Source of the DNA: CAZERD01 sp964515405
GTDB lineage: Bacteria > Campylobacterota_A > Desulfurellia > Desulfurellales > CAZERD01
Direction: 5' to 3'
Assembly: GCA_964515405.1 (NCBI GenBank)
Contig: CAZERD010000023.1
Span: forward strand, 1-20,509
DNA length: 20,509 nucleotides
This document shows positions 6,811 to 13,619 of the stretch, piece by piece (the stretch's first letter is position 1; each line of letters begins with the position of its first letter). Below the pieces are notes generated by a model. That model was given only the letters and a program-made list of their open reading frames with translations. It searched no databases and was not told where the DNA came from. Position numbers and translations under genes: made by a program.

Positions 6811-8335
6811 TCCTGTTCTCTTGTACCTTCAATATTTTTGAGTCTATAAAAACCATCTGGATTATTGTTAAGATATTATTGAAGGTCCAATAGAGCACAA
6901 GCCCCGACGGAAAGTTGAGGAACATAATTGTGAATACGATTGGAAGAAAGAGCATTAGTTTTGCCTGCTTTGGGTCCATACCGGTAGGTGTGAGTTTTTG
7001 TTGCAAATACATGGTAAGCCCCATTATTACAGGGAGTATGTAATATGGATCCTTCGCACTTAAATCTGTTATCCACAGACAGAAAGGAGCCCCCCTGAGT
7101 TGAATTGCACTCAGGAGCACATCGTAGAGAGCTATAAATATTGGTATCTGGATGATCATAGGTAAACACCCGCCAAAGGGATTCACATGATGTTCCTTGT
7201 AGAGCTGCATTGTTGCCTTATTTAACTGTTCAGGTTTGCCTTTGTACCTGTTCTGGAGCTCTTTTAGTTTGGGCTGTAGTTTGGCCATTTCCTTCATTGA
7301 CTTGAACGATTTAAAGTTAAGTGGGTAGAAAACCAACCTTATGATGAAGGTAAGGAGTAATATGGCTAATCCATAGTTTCCAAGGAAAGAGTAAAAGAAG
7401 TTGAGCACTCTGAGCAAGGGTTTGGATATGAAGCCAAACATTCCGAAGTCTATTATTTTCTCTAGTTTCTCATCCACCACGGCTATGGCTGATTCTTCTT
7501 TGGGTCCACCGTAAAGTCGGAGGGAAGCGGGTGACGAAAAGTTAGCGTATACATAGCGGTCTTTTTTGTTCTCTAAAAATCCACCGATGATAGTGTCCTT
7601 TGAGTGGGACGGGAGTAAAACGAGGGCAAAATACTTATTTTGAATACCTATCCAGAATACTTTCCCACTTTTGTTGTCGTTTATATCTTTATCCTTCTCC
7701 ACGCTGTGCCCTATAAGGGCTTCAGCTCTTATTTTTGGTTCCACGTTACCAAGGTTTGGACCCAAGTACATGCTGAAGTCGGTGGATAGGGGTCTGCCGT
7801 TTTTGAAGACGTTGATTTTCAAGTTTATGCCATATGTATTTGGAAAGAATGTATATGCTTTTATTATCTTTATACCGTTAGCTTCCTTTGACAGTAGCAG
7901 GGTGTAAGGTTTTTTCTCTATGGTTATTTTCTGGGTAGTTGACGAGTACGAACGCAACTTCTCAACCTTCTCAACCTGTGGTAGGGCGAATATTGTCTCC
8001 AACGGTCTGAACTTCCCACCCTTTGAGACCAAGTTTATGTATTTTCCCTTAAGTTTGTATTTTTTTAGAAGGAATTTATCTAATGTTCCATTGTATGGAG
8101 ATATATAAAGTGTGTAGTTAGGAGTATTGACTATGATAGGTTTATTCTCTTTTGCGCTACTTGTGGATGTCACTACCTCAGGTGTAATAGCTTTCTTCTC
8201 TAATGTATGGACCTTTGATTTTTTAGAGGGGGCAGTTTGCACGGGTGTTTGTGGAAAGAAGAAGTAATAATAGGCCGCTATGAATATTGTTACTACGGTT
8301 ATGGCTATAATGGCTCTCTTTTCGAAATCCTGCAT
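6803..8335 (-). CDS. yidC: Membrane protein insertase YidC (Gram-negative type)
   Basis: YidC inserts and folds inner-membrane proteins, alone or with SecYEG. The 510-residue protein has an N-terminal membrane segment (about 8-27), a long periplasmic P1 domain (about 60-300) typical of Gram-negative bacteria, and the conserved five-helix core. The groove arginine is R333 in LLLTFIIRLVFYPLN. The cytoplasmic helical hairpin follows, then GCLPMIIQ (389-396) and the conserved FPSGLVLYW (475-483). The start ATG has an AGAGGT sequence five bases upstream, placed at the yidD stop, and there are 2 bases between the genes. Its end overlaps mnmE. A jag/khpB gene, often found between yidC and mnmE, is absent. 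Confidence 0.96.
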   Translation of the reverse strand: MQDFEKRAIIAITVVTIFIAAYYYFFFPQTPVQTAPSKKSKVHTLEKKAITPEVVTSTSSAKENKPIIVNTPNYTLYISPYNGTLDKFLLKKYKLKGKYINLVSKGGKFRPLETIFALPQVEKVEKLRSYSSTTQKITIEKKPYTLLLSKEANGIKIIKAYTFFPNTYGINLKINVFKNGRPLSTDFSMYLGPNLGNVEPKIRAEALIGHSVEKDKDINDNKSGKVFWIGIQNKYFALVLLPSHSKDTIIGGFLENKKDRYVYANFSSPASLRLYGGPKEESAIAVVDEKLEKIIDFGMFGFISKPLLRVLNFFYSFLGNYGLAILLLTFIIRLVFYPLNFKSFKSMKEMAKLQPKLKELQNRYKGKPEQLNKATMQLYKEHHVNPFGGCLPMIIQIPIFIALYDVLLSAIQLRGAPFCLWITDLSAKDPYYILPVIMGLTMYLQQKLTPTGMDPKQAKLMLFLPIVFTIMFLNFPSGLVLYWTFNNILTIIQMVFIDSKILKVQENRNG

Positions 8336-8337
8336 GG

Positions 8338-8598
8338 TTACCTCTTCCTTGTGAGTTTTATCAGCGGTTGACTTGGGGGATCATACCCTCCTTCACTCCA
8401 GGGGCCACATCTCAGTACCCTGTAGGCTGCCATGATTCCACCCTGGAGCGGGCCAAATTTCCTTATGGCTTCTATGGCATAGTTGGAGCAGGTGGGGTAA
8501 AATCTGCACGAAGGTCTGTGTAGCACAGATATATATTTCTGATAAAGCTTTATGAGTCCTATCATTGTTGCTGAAACTAACCTACCGATCTTCTTCAT
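8338..8598 (-). CDS. yidD: Membrane protein insertion efficiency factor YidD
   Basis: YidD is a small, inner-face membrane-associated protein that assists YidC-dependent insertion. The 86 residues start with an amphipathic, hydrophobic helix (about 7-24) followed by the family signature CRFYPTCSNYA (31-41), with paired conserved cysteines, and RCGPWSEGGYDP (63-74). The length is typical. Its ATG lies inside the last codons of rnpA (17-base overlap), and no strong Shine-Dalgarno sequence is visible, which fits translational coupling to rnpA. The gene sits in the canonical rnpA-yidD-yidC order. Confidence 0.96.
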   Translation of the reverse strand: MKKIGRLVSATMIGLIKLYQKYISVLHRPSCRFYPTCSNYAIEAIRKFGPLQGGIMAAYRVLRCGPWSEGGYDPPSQPLIKLTRKR

Positions 8599-8914
8599 CT
8601 AATCTATTGAAACAGGATAGGAAATCCTTCTCCATTGACTTGAAATCCATGTTTAAAGCTGCCTTTCTGGCCACTAGTACTACTGAGATTTTACGCGGAA
8701 GTCTCCATTGATTGAGTCTTACCATCTCTCTAAGTCTCCTTTTTGCTCTGTTTCTCTCATGGGCCTTGCCAATCTTCTTGCTTGCTACGATTCCTATCCT
8801 GAGTTCCTCTCTGTTTTCGAGCAGAAAACAAAGGAAGGCTTGCTTTACAAACTTAACCCCCTTCTCGTAAACTTCCTTGAAATCCTTATCCTTCCTTAGT
8901 TTTCTGTAGTGGAT
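8582..8914 (-). CDS. rnpA: Ribonuclease P protein component RnpA (no canonical start codon; may extend into rpmH)
   Basis: RnpA binds RNase P RNA for 5' maturation of tRNAs. The family core is clear: RKLRKDKDFKEVYEKG at the N-terminus, then the RNR-type motif KIGKAHERNRAKRRLRE. The stop is TAG at 8582-8584. The annotated span starts at ATC 8914 (110 residues, the usual length), 2 bases after the rpmH stop. In this frame there is no ATG, GTG or TTG between an in-frame TAA at 9026-9028 and the core. The first ATG, at 8725, would leave only 47 residues and remove the RNA-binding motif. An alternative start is ATT at 9001 inside rpmH, preceded 7 bases away by AGAGGG, giving 139 residues with an extra basic N-terminus. 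A sequencing indel is a third possibility. The product is certain; the start is not. The 3' end overlaps yidD by 17 bases. Confidence 0.88.
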   Translation of the reverse strand: MHYRKLRKDKDFKEVYEKGVKFVKQAFLCFLLENREELRIGIVASKKIGKAHERNRAKRRLREMVRLNQWRLPRKISVVLVARKAALNMDFKSMEKDFLSCFNRLDEEDR

Positions 8915-8916
8915 TT

Positions 8917-9051
8917 TTAAACCGTGAGCCTCTTTCTTCCCTTTGCTCGTCTGCGTGATAGAATCTTTCTTCCACCTGGGGTTCTCGTCCTTGCCCTGAA
9001 TCCGTGCACCCTCTTTCTCCGAGTATTATGTGGTTGATACGTTCTTTTCAT
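8917..9051 (-). CDS. rpmH: 50S ribosomal protein L34
   Basis: This 44-residue, arginine- and lysine-rich protein is L34 of the large ribosomal subunit. It begins MKRTYQPHNTRRKR and continues with the conserved HGFRARTRTPGGRKIL and RRRAKGRKRL segments. The length is exactly typical. The ATG is preceded by GGGGAGG about 6 bases upstream and by a sigma-70-type promoter. It heads the rpmH-rnpA-yidD-yidC cluster seen near many bacterial origins. Unusually, most of its length is also open in the rnpA frame (see rnpA). The stop TAA lies 2 bases before the first plausible downstream rnpA start. Confidence 0.97.
   Translation of the reverse strand: MKRTYQPHNTRRKRVHGFRARTRTPGGRKILSRRRAKGRKRLTV
8999..9014 (-). 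promoter_or_regulatory. Candidate internal ribosome-binding site and ATT start for extended RnpA, inside rpmH
   Basis: On the minus strand AGAGGG (9014-9009) is followed by 7 bases and ATT (9001-8999) in the rnpA frame. This is the only good SD-plus-possible-start combination in that frame. The purine tract also encodes the conserved Arg-Lys-Arg of L34, so it may be coincidental. AUU starts are rare; infC is the best-known case. Confidence 0.35.
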
Positions 9052-9082
9052 ATTTAACCTCCCCTAACCTGCAAGCTTTAGC

Positions 9083-9110
9083 AGTATACAAAAATTTTCC
9101 CTGATTTCAA
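9083..9110 (-). promoter_or_regulatory. Sigma-70-type promoter for the rpmH operon
   Basis: On the minus strand, TTGAAA (9110-9105) and TATACT (9088-9083) are separated by 16 bases. Each box matches 5 of 6 consensus positions. Transcription would begin near 9076, about 25 bases before the rpmH ATG, leaving room for the GGGGAGG ribosome-binding site. The promoter lies in the 75-base gap after the DUF985 gene, so rpmH need not depend on read-through. Confidence 0.65.
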
Positions 9111-9126
9111 CTGTGTTTGGGGTTGT

Positions 9127-9603
9127 TTACAAAAAATCTCCGAGTTCCGGGAATTTTTTAAGGAACCATTTTAATGACTGTTGGTTTTCCTTCAACAACT
9201 CAAAGTCTTCGTACTCAAAACCTGGTCCTACCGTACATCCCACAAGTGTGTACTCACCAAGAGTCCTTGCTGCCTGCCATGAAAGTGAAGGAACCACAGC
9301 CACGGGCTTGCTGTTTTCAGATACAGGTCCAAGTAGATATGTTCTGTGGATATTTGTTACCGTGTGTAACTCCAGTGGGGCCCCTTCGTAATAGTGCCAT
9401 ACTTCATCTGATCTAAGCCTGTGGAGACGACTTACATTCCTTTGAGTCAGCAAGAAATATATGGCCGTAATCGCAGGTCTGGTATACCCTCCAGACTGGT
9501 GGATCACGCTGTTGGGTGAATAAAACACCCTCCGGAAGTATCCTCCTTCAGGGTGGGGCTCAAGCTTTAGTATTTCTATTAGTTCTTGTGCTCTTTTATT
9601 CAT
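9127..9603 (-). CDS. Cupin_5 (DUF985) family protein of unknown function
   Basis: The 158-residue protein matches the Cupin_5/DUF985 family, which includes yeast YML079w: a small soluble cupin barrel whose reaction is not established. The diagnostic segments are LEPHPEGGYFRR (14-25), SRLHRLRSDEVWHYYEG (58-74, with probable metal or ligand residues H61, E67 and H70) and VGCTVGPGFEYEDFEL (121-136). There is no signal peptide. The ATG lies 3 bases after the pcm stop, and a GAGGT ribosome-binding site overlaps that stop, so the two are very likely translated together. Sugar or nucleotide-sugar binding has been suggested for some members, but nothing here identifies a substrate. Confidence 0.88.
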   Translation of the reverse strand: MNKRAQELIEILKLEPHPEGGYFRRVFYSPNSVIHQSGGYTRPAITAIYFLLTQRNVSRLHRLRSDEVWHYYEGAPLELHTVTNIHRTYLLGPVSENSKPVAVVPSLSWQAARTLGEYTLVGCTVGPGFEYEDFELLKENQQSLKWFLKKFPELGDFL

Positions 9604-9606
9604 GGT

Positions 9607-10206
9607 TTACCTCAGGGGAACGAACGCGAATCCGTAATGCTCCTCAGTTATAATTTGATTCTCCTTCTTTTCCACGAGCATTATAGAAGACTGTACTGGT
9701 ATTACCATTCTGGCATTGTCCTTCATTGCCGTTATAAGTTCTTCAGGTACCCTATTAGCAGATGCCGACACAAGTATCCTGTCAAACCCGTTATGTTTGT
9801 CTGGTAGTTTATTCCCGTGTAGTATGGTGACATTTGAGAAGTTGTACTTGGCTAAGTTTTTGGTGCAGAAATCAATCAGTTCTTTGATGATTTCCACCCC
9901 GATTATATGTCCCTTTCTTGCTATGCTTGCTAGTATCGCCGTGGTCCAGCAGGAGCCACAACCTACATCTAGGATCTCGCTGTCTTCTTGCGGCTGTAGT
10001 AGCTCTATCATGAATGCCACAGTGTAAGGCTGGGAAATGGTCTGTGAGTGACCTATGGGGAGAGGGTAATTTTCGTAAGCTTCTGCTCTATATCTTTCTG
10101 GTACGAAGTCGGCCCTATCGACGCTAAGAAATCCCTCTATGATTCTTGGTGTTTTTAGCGCTGATATGGATACTAGATAATCAACCATGTCTTTGTTTGT
10201 GAGCAT
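9607..10206 (-). CDS. pcm: Protein-L-isoaspartate O-methyltransferase (PCMT)
   Basis: This cytosolic repair enzyme methylates isoaspartyl residues in aged proteins with SAM. Family features, numbered from ATG 10206 (199 residues), are FVPERYRAEAY (34-44), the signature GHSQTISQPYTVAFM (52-66), the SAM-binding loop LDVGCGSCWTTA (79-90), and VSASANRVPEELITAM followed by a MVIPV strand. The start is uncertain: ATG 10206 and TTG 10227 are both in frame, neither has a good ribosome-binding site, and an in-frame TGA lies just upstream of the TTG. A TATAAT box lies on the same strand at 10266-10261. The gene leads a two-gene unit with the DUF985 cupin and diverges from the nucleotidyltransferase gene. 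Confidence 0.88.
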   Translation of the reverse strand: MLTNKDMVDYLVSISALKTPRIIEGFLSVDRADFVPERYRAEAYENYPLPIGHSQTISQPYTVAFMIELLQPQEDSEILDVGCGSCWTTAILASIARKGHIIGVEIIKELIDFCTKNLAKYNFSNVTILHGNKLPDKHNGFDRILVSASANRVPEELITAMKDNARMVIPVQSSIMLVEKKENQIITEEHYGFAFVPLR

Positions 10207-10227
10207 TTGAATAAATGATACATTCAA

Positions 10228-10300
10228 TGCCGTTGGATTTCAACGTTTCCCTTCGATTAAATTATATTTATTTTTTTTGCGAAAAGTGATAGTTTTTAGT
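10228..10300. promoter_or_regulatory. AT-rich divergent promoter region between pcm and the nucleotidyltransferase gene
   Basis: This gap of under 100 bases serves two divergent genes. The minus strand carries TATAAT at 10266-10261, a perfect -10 box facing pcm, without a convincing -35. The plus strand carries an overlapping TATATT at 10263-10268, also with a poor -35. A T tract at 10271-10278 follows. Promoters in both directions are likely here, but exact start sites cannot be fixed. Confidence 0.4.
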
Positions 10301-11698
10301 ATGCAACTGAGAAGAAATCGGGAGATTGAATTTATAGGAGAGCTTGCACAGGAATGCAGTTGTAAGGTGTATGTTGTTGGAGGTTGTGTAAGGGATAGTA
10401 TGATGGGCAGGGAAGCCTCAGATATAGATTTCGTTGTTTTCGGTGATATTGATGAGTTTGCTAGGAGAGTGATAAAGCACTATCGGTGTCCATGGGTGCT
10501 GTATGAAAAGAGACTCAGAACGTACAGGCTATTTTCCAGTTTGGGGACGATAGACCTTTCTTCACCCCGTGGGAATACTATAGAGGAGGACCTAAGGCTA
10601 AGAGACATAACTATTAATTCTATGGCTTATGATCCTTCGGTGGAAGAACTCATTGATCCCACAGGTGGCGCTGAAGACATAAAGAATAAAATTGTGAAAA
10701 TGACTTCGGATACCTCTTTTGTTGATGATCCTGTGAGGATACTCAGGGTGTTTAGATTTGCTGCTTTGTTCAGATTTAGCATAGACACCAAGACTTTGCT
10801 TAGGGTTAAGGATAGCTCCTATTTGCTTAAATATGCTGCTGGGGAAAGAATAACAGATGAACTTAAAAAATTTTTCCTTCTGGAGGTCACTTTCCCATAT
10901 CTAATCATGATGGACAATTCGGGGGTGTTGGGTGTGTTATTTAGGGAGATTGAGGAAGCAGCAGGTTGTATTCAGAGCAATAAGCATTTGTATGATGTTA
11001 AGACACACTCCCTGAATGTGTACAATTTTGTTGAGTGGTATCTGGAAAGGCTGCCAAAGGTTCTCGGGGATTGTGCGGAAAACTATCTTGAGTATTTCGG
11101 AACCCATAGGGATTCCATTGTTGTTGCTATGAAACTTGCAGCGCTTCTGCATGATACTGGGAAGCCTGAGGTTAAGATTATAGATGGTGAGGGACTTGTG
11201 CATTTTCCAGGTCATGAGGAATACGGCCTGAAGATACTAAACAACTACAGGAGTGTCTATTCCTTCGGCAAAGAAGTATATGATCTCGCCGGTTTCCTTA
11301 TAGCTAGACATATTGAACCTGCAAACATTTATCTCAAGTGGAGGGAAGGAAGCCTGAGTAGAGAAGACGTAGTGGATTTCTTTATGGACAAACACTTAAA
11401 GGGGATAGACTTATTGCTCTTTTCGTTGGCTGATACGCTTGCCAAGGGTAAAGTCAGCAGAATTGGTAGGGAGAGATCGCTGGAGTTTCTCAGATTCATG
11501 TGTAGGGAATATTTTGATTTTTTTAAACCTGCCTATGAAAAGCCTGGTTTTGTGAATGGTTACGATGTGATTGAGCATGTGACGGGGGATAGGAGAAAGG
11601 TGGGTTTGCTGCTTAGGGAAGCTAAAAGAGCCCAGATTCTCGGTCTTGTTAAGAACAGAGAGGAGACCATTTCTTATTTAAGAAGTTTGGTTTTGTAG
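10301..11698 (+). CDS. cca: tRNA nucleotidyltransferase / poly(A) polymerase family protein with HD domain
   Basis: This is a class II CCA-adding-type enzyme, which completes or repairs the 3' CCA end of tRNAs using CTP and ATP. Of 465 residues (from ATG 10301), the head domain shows VVGGCVRDSMMG (25-36) and the catalytic DID (41-43). RDITINSMAYD (101-111) and ELIDPTGGAEDIKNKIV (116-132) follow, then DDPVRILRVFRFAALF (142-157), which binds the nucleotide in this family. A C-terminal HD phosphohydrolase domain has LLHDTGKPE (282-290) and GHEEYG (304-309). The motif often written RRDxxxNA reads LRDITINS here. Some lineages split CC- and A-adding activities or have a poly(A) polymerase in this family, so exact specificity is open. 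Alternative starts TTG 10277 and GTG 10286 exist. It is divergent from pcm and followed by flgH after 50 bases. Confidence 0.85.
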   Translation: MQLRRNREIEFIGELAQECSCKVYVVGGCVRDSMMGREASDIDFVVFGDIDEFARRVIKHYRCPWVLYEKRLRTYRLFSSLGTIDLSSPRGNTIEEDLRLRDITINSMAYDPSVEELIDPTGGAEDIKNKIVKMTSDTSFVDDPVRILRVFRFAALFRFSIDTKTLLRVKDSSYLLKYAAGERITDELKKFFLLEVTFPYLIMMDNSGVLGVLFREIEEAAGCIQSNKHLYDVKTHSLNVYNFVEWYLERLPKVLGDCAENYLEYFGTHRDSIVVAMKLAALLHDTGKPEVKIIDGEGLVHFPGHEEYGLKILNNYRSVYSFGKEVYDLAGFLIARHIEPANIYLKWREGSLSREDVVDFFMDKHLKGIDLLLFSLADTLAKGKVSRIGRERSLEFLRFMCREYFDFFKPAYEKPGFVNGYDVIEHVTGDRRKVGLLLREAKRAQILGLVKNREETISYLRSLVL

Positions 11699-11712
11699 GA
11701 ACATCTTTTGCT
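11697..11712 (+). promoter_or_regulatory. Candidate sigma-54 promoter upstream of flgHIJ
   Basis: AGGAAC (11697-11702), five bases, then TTGCT (11708-11712) matches the sigma-54 pattern TGGCAC-N5-TTGCW. The invariant GG (11698-11699) and GC (11710-11711) have the required spacing. Transcription would start near 11723, 26 bases before flgH. It sits at the start of the 50-base gap preceding the flagellar genes, overlapping the last base of the upstream stop codon. Sigma-54 control of middle flagellar genes is common, but no activator site is visible. Confidence 0.5.
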
Positions 11713-11748
11713 ATTCTCGTAGGTGGAGAAAGTGATGCGGGGTGAACT

Positions 11749-12492
11749 ATGAAGAGGTATGCAATTGTTTGTGCAGCTTTTGTGATTGCATTCTTGGCTG
11801 GGTGCACTGCAGCTCAGAATGTGAAGACGGAATATTCTCAAATGCCCGCTTATGTTAGGGAGTTGCCTTCTCATAGAGCGCATGTATATAGTGCGGAAGG
11901 GTCTCTGTGGAGTTCTTCAGAGGGGAGCTTGTATTCTGACTTGAGGGCTCACAATGTTGGTGACATAGTGACTATAGTTGTGAATGAGGAGGTTGCAAGT
12001 GACAATACCTCCAAGACTCAGGTTTCATCAAGCTCTTCAGTGACAAGCGGACTTGCCAAACTTCTTGGTGCGGAGACCAGTATTTTCAGAGCGGTTAGAG
12101 CACCGGCTTCCGGCACTGCCGACGGGTATACTGTTCCCACAGGTGGTTCCTCTAATGATCTTGTGGACTTTGGGGGTAAGAACAGCTATTCTGGACAGGG
12201 ACAGAACCAACAGAAAAGCACACTTACGGCTACAATAACGGCTAGAGTTATAAAGGTGCTCCCGGACCATAAGCTTTTTATAAGAGGGGAGAAAGATATA
12301 TATTCAAACGGTGAGGCTGAAACCCTCGTTATAACAGGGGTTATTGATGAAAGGTATATATCGGCTGATGATACGATAGATTCAACGATGATTTCTGATG
12401 CTAAAATATACTATAATGGTGAGGGGATTATATCTGATACTACGCATGAAGGATGGCTTGCCAAGCTTTGGAATATTATAAAACCTTTTTGA
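11749..12492 (+). CDS. flgH: Flagellar L-ring lipoprotein FlgH
   Basis: FlgH forms the outer-membrane L ring around the flagellar rod. The 247-residue precursor has a lipoprotein signal peptide with lipobox LAGC, so C19 should be lipidated. It has the family signature SLWSSSEGSLYSDLRAHNVGD (about 53-73), the VGDIVTIVVNE strand, and a C-terminal half with KVLPDHKLFIRGEKDI and TLVITGVI segments typical of FlgH. The start ATG has GGGGTGA at 11739-11745. It implies a true outer membrane. It is the first gene of the flgH-flgI-flgJ group, 10 bases before flgI. flgF, flgG and flgA, frequent upstream neighbours, are not in this window. Confidence 0.96.
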   Translation: MKRYAIVCAAFVIAFLAGCTAAQNVKTEYSQMPAYVRELPSHRAHVYSAEGSLWSSSEGSLYSDLRAHNVGDIVTIVVNEEVASDNTSKTQVSSSSSVTSGLAKLLGAETSIFRAVRAPASGTADGYTVPTGGSSNDLVDFGGKNSYSGQGQNQQKSTLTATITARVIKVLPDHKLFIRGEKDIYSNGEAETLVITGVIDERYISADDTIDSTMISDAKIYYNGEGIISDTTHEGWLAKLWNIIKPF

Positions 12493-12502
12493 GGATGCTA
12501 TC

Positions 12503-13618
12503 ATGAGAAAGCCGGTTATGTTACTGGTGGTGTGTGCTATATTTCTAATGATAGCGGTACCTTCCTTTGGGTTTATTAGGAAGATAGGGGATGTTACCAC
12601 GGTAAGGGGTGTTAGACCCAATCAGCTCATAGGCTATGGTCTTGTGGTGGGTTTGCAAGGTACCGGTGATAGTAGTATGGAAAAGTTCACCGTGCAGTCA
12701 ATAGCCAATATGCTAAGGAGAATGGGGGTTGTTCTTGATCCAAATATAGTGGCCCAACTTCAAGCTAAGAATGTAGCTGCTGTGATCGTTACAGCTACGC
12801 TTCCTCCGTTTATCAAGGAGGGATCAACGATAGATGTTACAGTTTCATCCATAGGGGACGCTAAGAGCCTGCAGGGTGGTACCTTGCTTATGACACCACT
12901 TATGGCTCCTAATGGTAGGGTTTATGCTGTGGCACAGGGAGCGCTTTCCATAGGTGGGTACAATATATCCAGCGGAGGGGCAAGTGCAAGGAAAAATCAT
13001 GCCACTGTGGGATTCATACCCCGCGGTGCCATAGTGGAGAGAGAGGTTGGTATAAACATAAATGGGAAGAAGAGGATATATCTTGATTTGGATAACCCAA
13101 GTTTTCTGATGTCAACCCAAGTAGCTGATGCCATAAACCGTTTCTTCAAGAGAAAGATAGCTTTTCCAGTGGATTCTGGAAGTGTGGAGGTAGTTGTGCC
13201 TCCACAATACAGAGGTGATGTGGTTGATTTTATAGCTCAAGTAAATCAGCTCTCTGTAAACTCAATAAGTAAACCTGTGGTTGTGCTTGATGAAAAGACA
13301 GGGACGGTCATAATAGGGGGCAATGTTACCGTTGAGCCGGTTAGTATATCCCATGGTAACCTTACCATAACTATACAACCGCAAAAGAAGGTATCTCAAC
13401 CTGCGCCATTGTCCGGTGGGAAAACAAAGGTAGTTAGAAATCCTAAGATAACCGTCACTCAGTCTAAGGGTAAGATATTGAGTTTCCCTCATGGAGCCAA
13501 TGTATCCCAGCTCGTTCAGGCTCTAAACAGGGCAGGTGCCACACCACGTGATATGATGGCTATCTTTGAGGCACTCCAAAGGGCTGGGGCATTGAATGCG
13601 AGACTTGAGGTTATGTGA
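12503..13618 (+). CDS. flgI: Flagellar P-ring protein FlgI
   Basis: FlgI forms the periplasmic P ring, the rod bushing in the peptidoglycan layer. The 371 residues start with a Sec signal peptide (hydrophobic 5-20, probable cleavage after about residue 23, SFG). The conserved RKIGDVTTVRGVRPNQLIGYGLVVGLQGTGD region follows (positions about 26-56). Further family stretches are LQGGTLLMTPL and GGASARKNHATVGFIPRGAIVERE. The C-terminus has ALNRAGATPRDMMAIFEALQRAGAL, a hallmark of FlgI. Length is normal. The ATG has GAGG 8 bases upstream. Its end abuts the flgJ start. Confidence 0.97.
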   Translation: MRKPVMLLVVCAIFLMIAVPSFGFIRKIGDVTTVRGVRPNQLIGYGLVVGLQGTGDSSMEKFTVQSIANMLRRMGVVLDPNIVAQLQAKNVAAVIVTATLPPFIKEGSTIDVTVSSIGDAKSLQGGTLLMTPLMAPNGRVYAVAQGALSIGGYNISSGGASARKNHATVGFIPRGAIVEREVGININGKKRIYLDLDNPSFLMSTQVADAINRFFKRKIAFPVDSGSVEVVVPPQYRGDVVDFIAQVNQLSVNSISKPVVVLDEKTGTVIIGGNVTVEPVSISHGNLTITIQPQKKVSQPAPLSGGKTKVVRNPKITVTQSKGKILSFPHGANVSQLVQALNRAGATPRDMMAIFEALQRAGALNARLEVM

Positions 13619-13619
13619 G

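Noticed and set aside
8912..8940. Programmed -1 frameshift producing an L34-RnpA fusion
   Set aside because: No slippery heptamer in the rpmH frame or downstream stimulatory structure is apparent, and L34 and RnpA need very different amounts.
13545..13550. CACGTG core in flgI, considered as a second parS site
   Set aside because: The flanks do not form the 16-bp palindrome; only the central hexamer matches.
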